Positions 57,395 through 64,000 of a stretch of DNA of 64,000 nucleotides are shown in pieces. Below the pieces are notes generated by a model. That model saw only the letters and a program-made list of their open reading frames with translations, did no database searches and was not told the DNA's origin. The position numbers and the translations under genes are program-made. The first letter of the stretch is position 1. Every line of letters begins with the position of its first letter. The stretch is from Thamnidium elegans (Eukaryota > Mucoromycota > Mucoromycetes > Mucorales > Mucoraceae): NCBI GenBank assembly GCA_025201345.1, contig JAIXMG010000015.1:124001-188000 (forward strand), given 5' to 3'.

Positions 57395-57806
57395 AGTTAA
57401 TAAGATATATTATGTAATAAGCGTCTTACATAGCCTCGATGTCACTGTCTAGATTACTATTCAGTGCATTGACTTTACAATTATCCCTATATCTTAACGA
57501 ATTTTTGGTCACATTGTGTCCATAAACAAACCACTATAAACGTATGTCATTAAGTAACAATAATAATAATAATATAAAAAAATCAAAGTTTATTTACTTC
57601 GACGATTTTATCATCAAAGTCGCGACCCTAGAAATAATCTTTGCGCTATAATAGTATATATATATATATATGGCTGTAAGTTATACTGATAATGTTATAA
57701 GGGTGGCCATAGTTACCAATGACTTGTTAGGCTTTATCTGTTGTAATGTGAACGTAGTTTAGAATTTGAATAACTTAAAAAGTTTTCTATAATATACCTT
57801 TACGAT

Positions 57807-58344
57807 TTAATCTTCTTCGATTTCTTCTTCCTCATCTCCCTTTCTGATTTTTACCCTTTTACTTTCTTCACTAATCTGCTTTTTTCCATCGTGCTTCCTT
57901 TTAAGGCGTTTTTTATTATTATTTACAACAATGACCTGTCCGTTGTCATAAATGTTGTATTGAGTTCGAATTGAGTTTTTAATATAGGAGGGTCCTAATT
58001 CTTGTTTTGGAATTTTGAAAAATTGTTGGTTCTAATTTTTTTAATGAATAAAAAATACAGGAATTCATATTTATTTGACATAAAACGCGTCTGTTGAAAC
58101 AAACCTTTAGTTGCCCAACAAAGGCTTTTAGATCGTTTGGTAAATGCTTGGAATCTAAAAGGATTGATAAGGAGGTTTTGTATCTTTGTATCGTATTAGT
58201 CGTTGAATTTATTCCCTTGCATTTTTGGAAGTATTTTTCGAAAATCCAATCCTTAGCAGGATTTTCTTTAAAGTACTTCAACAGAAGGTTCGTTCCCTTT
58301 GGGATCTTAAATTCAGAAAGTTCCTGTGGAGGATTTTGAGTCAT
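57807..58344 (-). CDS. Orphan nuclear-type protein with basic and acidic tail
   Basis: Two exons (58105-58344, 57807-58031) join in phase to 154 residues. The N-terminal part is compact (FKIPKGTNLLLKYFKENPAK, CKGINSTTNTIQRYKTSLSI), with a Lys/Arg-rich stretch (NKKRLKRKHDGKKQ) like a nuclear signal and a final acidic EEEEIEED. No family recognised. Both exons are intact and the junction is clean, so this may be a functioning lineage-specific gene amid transposon debris. Confidence 0.5.
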
Positions 58345-58422
58345 TTTACAACTAAGTATAAAAGACTATGAAAAGAAAAGAAAAAGGAAAAGAATAGAAA
58401 AATAATGTTCAGACTTCAGTTT

Positions 58423-58917
58423 AAGCAGCCTTTACAGGCTGTAATTCTTTTTTTTTGGAATAACTACTTTGTACGATGAATGTGTAATGGTTACATCACA
58501 TGCAAGTTTTCTTTACTAAACAAAACCTCCCTTTTTTTATCGTGTATTTTTTAACTATTTCAATAAAACTATTATTATGTCTGAATCTAACAACAGAAAC
58601 GCTCTTTTACACCAGTATCGTTTATATATTGAACAGGAAGAAAATGACTTGGAAATGAACTTGCTTGAGTTACAAAGATTGAACGAGGAATCTACTTTGC
58701 TCTTACAACGTACTCTAAAAACGACATAATAAATAGGACAAGATAGTATTCCAAATTTACGATTTAAAATCGCTTGTTCGCATCTTTGCTCGACAGGCTA
58801 TTCTTGTTTTATTTTTATAATTAACAGAAAAGTAAATCCGTGTAATGTTACTAGTTTTCCTTTTTTATTATTTTTTACAAAATAGTGATTTTTTTTTACA
58901 GCCTGTACAGGCTGCTT
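58423..58917. mobile_element. Mini-element with palindromic inverted ends (495 bp)
   Basis: The two ends, AAGCAGCCTTTACAGGCTGT at 58423 and its inverse ending at 58917 (ACAGCCTGTACAGGCTGCTT), differ at one base. The right one includes a perfect 16-bp palindrome, CAGCCTGTACAGGCTG. Between them sits a 50-codon ORF (58577-58729). It looks like a small transposon or MITE, but no clear target duplication is visible. Confidence 0.5.
58577..58729 (+). CDS. 50-residue ORF inside the mini-element
   Basis: MSESNNRNALLHQYRLYIEQ followed by an acidic, Leu-rich stretch (EENDLEMNLLELQRLNEE) that could form one coiled-coil helix. A single exon; it fills the centre of the palindrome-flanked element. No family recognised, and it may be chance. 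Confidence 0.35.
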   Translation: MSESNNRNALLHQYRLYIEQEENDLEMNLLELQRLNEESTLLLQRTLKTT

Positions 58918-59127
58918 GTGAATCCTCTTAATTGATTGATATTTTTTTAAGGTAAACTGTTAATGATCGCCCTTTTTTTTGTGCGACAACAATATTTTTT
59001 TCCTTTTTGACCTTCGCTGAAACACTAGCACCATCACGCTCTATAACTAATACGGATCATATTATATAAATAATTGCTATAAATATAATCCTGAAATTAT
59101 ATATCCCAATAGTCGTTACACTGGTTA

Positions 59128-59164
<37 letters not shown>

Positions 59165-59831
59165 TGACTATAAATGAGAGAGAGATAATACGTTTCAAAA
59201 AAAAAAGCCTGCAGTGTAAATTATATCATTGGGTCAGATGGAGTCTATCCTCTGCAGTTTCTACACAAAAGGGCCCGGGAAAGGTTCCCGGAACCGGGGC
59301 GGAAGAGATAATGTTATCTCTCAAAAGTACTGTCTAAGATATCAGTCAACTTCTGCCTCATATTAGATCTAGTGAGAACTATTAAGTGGTGAACTCTGGA
59401 ATATTTTTGGCAAAGTTACAACAACCTGCTTCCCATCTCATTTTCAAACATTTAAAATCAAACAAATAGATACAGCCATCAATTATTGAATTTAACCCAC
59501 TCTCCTTTTTTTTTTTTGAAAAAATAAATGGTAGTTCCACTCCACTTGAAAAAATAAGTCATTCAAATACATCAAACTCGATTTTTGTTTCGAATAAAAG
59601 CGTTTAATAAACATGATTGGGCTACAGGAGATGCTGGTATCAATATTGCCGACTGAAAAATATTTCACAGACAAGACAAAGTTGGTTCTTTAGCCAAAAG
59701 AATAAAACTACATCGACTGATCCTCTATAGCTGATCAGTGAACTTATCAGCAAACTCAACAAAAAAAGCCAGCTGAACAGGCTTGTATAGATCTATCCCA
59801 TAAATCGATTTCTAGAAGCAAGGTACCTTTC

Positions 59832-60221
59832 GTGCAAATCCATGGGGTGAACACCGTACTTTTTTATATGGAGCTACATCAAAATGGGCTGTACAAAATT
59901 ATTCAAGTGATATATTTTGAATACCCAATTACGAAGACTTGCCTAGGATCTACAAAGGTACAAAATTTGATCAAAGGTTTATCGGGCCTTGTAGTGACCA
60001 AAAAAAAACCGTTTTTTGAAAATGGTCCCTCACCTATGAGTATAAAACCTATTTCCCTATGTAATTTATATAACCAACTGGTTACGCCTTACTTTTCCTC
60101 TCACAATTTCCTAGAACTGTTCAATAGGATTAAACTCAGGAGGCTATGGAGGAAGGTAAATACATATACATCCTCGGCTTTCGATCAGTTGGATGAACTT
60201 TTCGTTTTTTTCTGTGGATAG
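59832..60221 (+). pseudogene. Tc1/mariner transposase C-terminal remnant
   Basis: The frame contains MQIHGVNTVLFYMELHQNG near the start and LELFNRIKLRRLWRKVNTYT then SSAFDQLDELF near the end. The latter mirrors the Tc1 block PYSPELNPIE-FW-K(V)K with downstream AFD--DEL. Stops break the other frames, and the preceding 500 bp show only faint traces. Inactive. Confidence 0.4.
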
Positions 60222-60443
60222 GAGGGGGGGGGGGGGGCATCCATGATTATGCAAAAACCCTTTGAACTGAAGGAAGAGGATAGTTAGACTACACTTAATA
60301 CAAAATGATATATACTATTTTATTTTATTTTTTTAAATTATTGTGATTGGTTATGGGAGGGAGATATCAAGTTACAGCATGAACCCGACTTTTTTTTTTT
60401 TTTTTTTTCTCAAGTACCAAACTAAGCTAAAACAAATAGAAAT

Positions 60444-61426
60444 ATGGAAGGACATATCAACAGCGATAGCCGAGCAATCGTTATGGAATACTTACTTCAT
60501 TACTGTTATAAAAATACTGCAAAGGCTTTTCTAAAAGAGATGCGGTTTTTGGACAATTGTATTAAACCAGAAGACAACAAAGGTAAATTACTAAAAAAAA
60601 AAAAAAAAAAAAAAAACTTATTTCTAATAAAAACTGGCATGTATACAAATAGATGGTAGCTAAAGTTATTGATAAAACGATTAGAATTTAATCCATTGAC
60701 TTTTTATTTCTTTCTTTATAAAAAAAAAAAGTAGTTTTGCTCGATGAAAAAAATATTGAATGGTCCACAATTGATGTTCGAGGAGGTATATATAAAACAA
60801 ACAAAAAAAAATAACACTACAAAAAAAAAAACTTATTTACACAAACAGTATTAGACATACAAACTGCAATTCAACAAGGAGATATCACCGAGGCATTCAC
60901 ACTTATCGAAAGTCATTTCCCGCAACTTGTAAAGACTTACGAACACTACAACCAATCGAAAAGCTATCAAACACCACCCAGATCACATTATATTCTATAC
61001 AAGTTACGTTGTCAACAATTTATTGAAACTTTACGGTCCTCAGGAGATATGGAAGCAATTGCATTTGCACAACGTTATCTTCGACCATGTTATGAGTACT
61101 ACGCTGATTATATGAATAACGTTGCCGTTTTAATGGCTTATAAAGATTTGGAAAATGATACAACAAGAGATCTTTTCGGTCAACATCGAAGAGACAGTAT
61201 AGCTGACGAAGTAAACGAAATGATTCTAGGTAAAAAAAACCCCCGCTTTTAACTGCCTTATATAACTTTACATCTAATATTTTAATATGTAGAGTCAAGA
61301 CAAACAGCTTTAGAAAAATTGAAACGACAAAATGCTATTGTACAGATCGAATTAGAAAGTCAAATACGACAAGACTTGTTAAAAAATCAGAAAGAAGCTG
61401 AAGTAGTTGAAAAGGTATCAATGTAA
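60444..61426 (+). CDS. GID8: LisH-CTLH-CRA protein, GID/CTLH ubiquitin-ligase subunit (Gid8/RanBPM type)
   Basis: Exons 60444-60582, 60732-60785, 60849-61229 and 61293-61426 join in phase to 235 residues. LisH is at about 8-38 (SRAIVMEYLLHYCYKNTAKA), CTLH at about 60-120 (VLDIQTAIQQGDITEAFTLI, ESHFPQL) and CRA follows (LRCQQFIETLRSSGDMEAIA, FAQRYLRPCYEYYADYMNNV, LMAYKDLEN). No SPRY or RING domain is present, which favours Gid8 over RanBPM. It would scaffold the complex that targets gluconeogenic enzymes for degradation. The end is uncertain: either stop TAA at 61424, or splicing at 61415 to an exon starting 61485 that would overlap RPL38 antisense. Confidence 0.75.
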
Positions 61427-61556
61427 ACACACACACACACACACACAAAATAGCATACAGTTACCCTTATATTATTATTTTTAGTTGCTACGATACTTTC
61501 CGTATGAATTTATTGATAATAAAAAACTTTTTTTTTATATAAAAAAGAAACGTTAT

Positions 61557-62177
61557 TTAGATCTCGTTGACAGCAAGAGCTACAATAAAAAGAGTGTAAG
61601 TAAAAAAAAAAAAAATATTACTTTCTGGTTTATATAAATGACACTTACCAGGAGGGAGAGATTGTCTAAGCTTAAGGGCCTTGGACTTATCCTTGACAAC
61701 GAGAGTGTAAAGGTAGCGAGAACATCTGACCTTGAACTTGACACAGTCAGCGTTCTTCTTGATACGGGCAGAATGAGCATCCTTTCTGCGGGAGATTTCA
61801 AGGAACTGCTTGATATCCTTAATTTGCTGAGGCTGTTTATTTTAATGAGTAGTTAGTACAAAAAGTCTCACGTATATATAAATACACATATACAATAAGA
61901 AGACAATGACATAGAAAGAGAGTAGGGTGTGGTGGACGAAGACTCTAGTAAACCTAGCACGTCATATATTTTTTTTAATGTAATTGTTGAATTTCAACAT
62001 GCAAAAAAAAAAAAGAAAAAAAAACAGGGTATGTATTTTTCTTTTTTTGCAAAAAAAATAAAATAAAAAAAACATCCATCCATCCAGTATATCGCAATTC
62101 ATCCATCTCTCTCCCTTTTTTTTGTCACCTTGCTTCTCTATTGTACATGTACTATCCAATTCTATTGTATTTACCAT
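61557..62177 (-). CDS. RPL38: 60S ribosomal protein L38 (eL38)
   Basis: Three exons: 62175-62177 (ATG alone), 61649-61832 and 61557-61579, giving 69 residues, the normal eL38 size. The sequence [20 protein letters not shown], then [20 protein letters not shown] and LRQSLPPALAVNEI is highly conserved. The first intron is about 340 bp, longer than most here, as is common in ribosomal protein genes. Convergent with the LisH-CTLH gene. Confidence 0.95.
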
Positions 62178-62290
62178 TTCGGACGGTTATAGATGTTCGG
62201 GAAGAGGGAGTCTTATAATTGATCATGTACGTTTATTTTTGTTTGAAAATTCAACCAATTTCGATCAGCGCGGTTTGGTTTGTGACTTTT

Positions 62291-63343
62291 TTATTCTTTT
62301 ATTTTTTCCTTCTTTTTATTTATTAATGGCATCTTTAATGCCGTTCGTACCGCTGGTATCTTAAATACTACGTTTTGAACAACACTATACCACGCAGATG
62401 CAAACCAGTAAAGACCGATAGACATGGGCGCGTTGGCTGCAATAGGTACAAATGCAACCGAAAGTACCCGGAAAGAATTCGTCATAACTCTTTGCATACG
62501 AGTTCGTTGACCTCGCGAAGCCCAAGCATTTAACTATCAACAATAAACAATAAGCTTTCTCTTTATATTGGTTATTATACATAATACGCTTACCTCTACA
62601 TTCAGTAAATTACCCGCACCAATTAACACAGGTATCACCATTGTAGGATCAACAGCTGTCAGATCTATAAACCAAGCTAACCCGCCTTCCGATAATCCAG
62701 GCACGGTCAGTTCAGCCGTCTGACCGTACCACGGCAATGGATACGCCGTCATATGCCTTAACGTCAACGACATGGAAACGAACAACGGAATCTGTACCCA
62801 CGGCAACGCCAACAACTTCCACCTTTGACATCCATGATGAGCATAAATAGCATTCACCTTCTTCCGATACTGTTTCTGCAATTCAGCCTGATATTTTTTA
62901 TATGGCCAGCCTGCCACGCTTGATTCCTTTGCTACTTGCACTTTCAACGTCTCTGCCCAGCTCGTGATCATCGGTGCTAAATTGATCATGGTTCCCATAC
63001 TGCGTTGTTGATAGATAGCGATAGGTAACGTCAGCGTCGAGCGAAGGACCAATGTACCTGCAACAATCGTAGCCCACCACGGTAACCCAGTGCTGTGGAT
63101 AGCGGTGAGAATGGCTTCGTTGGCTGCCAAGACCGCAGGTAAAGAAGTTTCGGTGACCGTGGTTGTGGTAGCGGGATCTAGAGTCAAACCTGCTGCTGTG
63201 GAAAGTAACCACGGACTAGGTTTATTGTCTGGCTCTGTATCTTTTACTAAACTTGAGGGTATACTAGATCTTTGGTACCGTAATGTCGAGCGTTGAATGT
63301 GAAATGGTGTTCGTCTCGTCCATTGTAAACATGAGCGAAGCAT
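62291..63343 (-). CDS. COX18: Mitochondrial insertase COX18 (Oxa1/YidC family)
   Basis: Two exons (62594-63343, 62291-62533) give 330 residues. The N-terminus MLRSCLQWTRRTPFHIQRST is a strong mitochondrial presequence. Membrane segments follow: WWATIVAGTLVLRSTLTLPI with the conserved Arg, WVQIPLFVSMSLTLRHM, WFIDLTAVDPTMVIPVLIGA and the last helices VLSVAFVPIAANAPMSIGLYWFASAWYS written as two blocks. Spacing is closer to Cox18 than Oxa1, as the family's long C-terminal ribosome-binding tail is missing. It inserts the Cox2 C-terminal domain into the inner membrane. Confidence 0.9.
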
Positions 63344-63498
63344 TCCAAAAAAAATAAAAAATAAAAACAGAGAGAGAGGAGGGGGGGAGAATTAAATACA
63401 AAATGTAAAAATTACAAGCCTTTTTTTGAAAACAAGGGCTAGGTTTGAGCGGTTATTTAAATACATTATGCTGCTTTTTTATTATATGATGAATAGCA

Positions 63499-64000
63499 TT
63501 ATTCTGAAGGGGTAATAGTTTTAATAACCTTTGCAGGGTTGCCAACGGCGAGTGTAAGAGCAGGGATATCTTTAGTAACAACAGAACCGGCGCCAATCAC
63601 AGCACCAGCACCAATCGTAACACCAGGACAGATAATAGCACCACCACCGATCCAAACATTATTACCGATGGTAACATCTTGACCAATTTCCAAGCAAGTA
63701 GCTCTTTTGACAGGATCCAAAGGATGATTGACAGCGTAGATTTGAACGTTGGGACCGATAAATACCTTTTCACCGATAGTAATCTTACCACAATCTAAAA
63801 ACACACAGTTGTAATTCATCTCAAACCCTTTTCCCAAAAAGATATTGTAGCCATAATCACACTTGAAGTTACTGTTGATAAAATTACCATCAGTCCAAGA
63901 ACCGAATAATTGATGGCCCACTACATCACGCTCAGCACCGTTAGCAGGTGTGATGGTGTTAAACTGATCCAAAAGGTTCCAAGCACGAGCTCTGTCCGCT
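63499..64000 (-). CDS. Sugar O-acetyltransferase (maltose/galactoside acetyltransferase type), 5' end off window
   Basis: About 167 C-terminal residues are inside the window, with the frame open to its right edge ([16 protein letters not shown]). A left-handed beta-helix follows: [39 protein letters not shown] (catalytic His) and [39 protein letters not shown], ending [16 protein letters not shown]. It transfers acetyl from acetyl-CoA to a sugar hydroxyl. Such fungal genes resemble bacterial ones closely and may be old transfers; that is not testable here. An intronless visible part. Confidence 0.9.
   Translation of the reverse strand, partial: ADRARAWNLLDQFNTITPANGAERDVVGHQLFGSWTDGNFINSNFKCDYGYNIFLGKGFEMNYNCVFLDCGKITIGEKVFIGPNVQIYAVNHPLDPVKRATCLEIGQDVTIGNNVWIGGGAIICPGVTIGAGAVIGAGSVVTKDIPALTLAVGNPAKVIKTITPSE

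Noticed and set aside
59260..59310. GC-rich patch (GGGCCCGGGAAAGGTTCCCGG) as a possible RNA gene
   Set aside because: It forms only a short hairpin; no tRNA, 5S or snRNA pattern fits.

Overview
This looks like nuclear DNA from an early-diverging fungus of the Mucoromycota, most likely a Mucorales species. It is strongly AT-rich and full of long A or T homopolymers. Genes are packed on both strands and split by short GT-AG introns of about 50-140 bp. The gene set is eukaryotic: dynactin p150, a USP deubiquitinase, calmodulin, ribosomal protein L38, COX18 and RCF1. Several families point to an early-diverging fungus: a copper-fist factor, a PL14 polysaccharide lyase, an Aven homologue, HDHD2 and a cobalamin adenosyltransferase. 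The species call is inference; no marker gene settles it.

Layout. 0.1-3.2 kb: mitochondrial inorganic pyrophosphatase (-), Aven-like protein (+) and a tRNA-Ala(CGC). 3.5-7.5 kb: a 4.0-kb mobile element with 549-bp terminal inverted repeats next to TA dinucleotides, carrying an eight-exon gene with a PD-(D/E)XK nuclease-like motif. 8.7-9.7 kb: secreted PL14 lyase (-). 11.4-12.8 kb: CPA1, the carbamoyl-phosphate synthase small subunit (+), preceded by an intron-split upstream ORF that closely resembles the arginine attenuator peptide. 13.1-21.7 kb: dynactin p150 (-), HDHD2-like phosphatase (-), small partial genes and cyclophilin A (-). 21.7-29.6 kb: an accessory island of orphan ORF fragments, Tc1/mariner and other transposon fossils and a MITE-like repeat. 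29.6-45.5 kb: a second dense block with a small membrane protein, RCF1, a homeobox factor, an alpha-arrestin, a Nudix hydrolase, a peroxisomal hydratase 2, UBP1, a copper-fist factor and calmodulin. 45.5-49 kb is gene-poor. 49-52.5 kb: PHO91-type SPX phosphate transporter and cobalamin adenosyltransferase (-). 52.6-60.3 kb: a second transposon graveyard with a Harbinger-like pseudogene, Tc1 remnants, orphan genes and a mini-element with palindromic ends. 60.4-64 kb: LisH-CTLH protein (+), RPL38 (-), COX18 (-) and a hexapeptide acetyltransferase that runs off the right edge.

Themes. Most genes are unlinked housekeeping functions with no operon or biosynthetic cluster. Mitochondrial biogenesis recurs (PPA2, RCF1, COX18), as does ubiquitin-linked trafficking and turnover (arrestin with PPxY, UBP1, LisH-CTLH). 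The strongest regulatory signal is the attenuator-type upstream ORF of CPA1. The most unusual mobile-element signal is the long-TIR element with its nuclease-like cargo. Exon junctions were placed by eye from GT-AG sites, reading phase and family similarity, so individual boundaries may be a few bases off.
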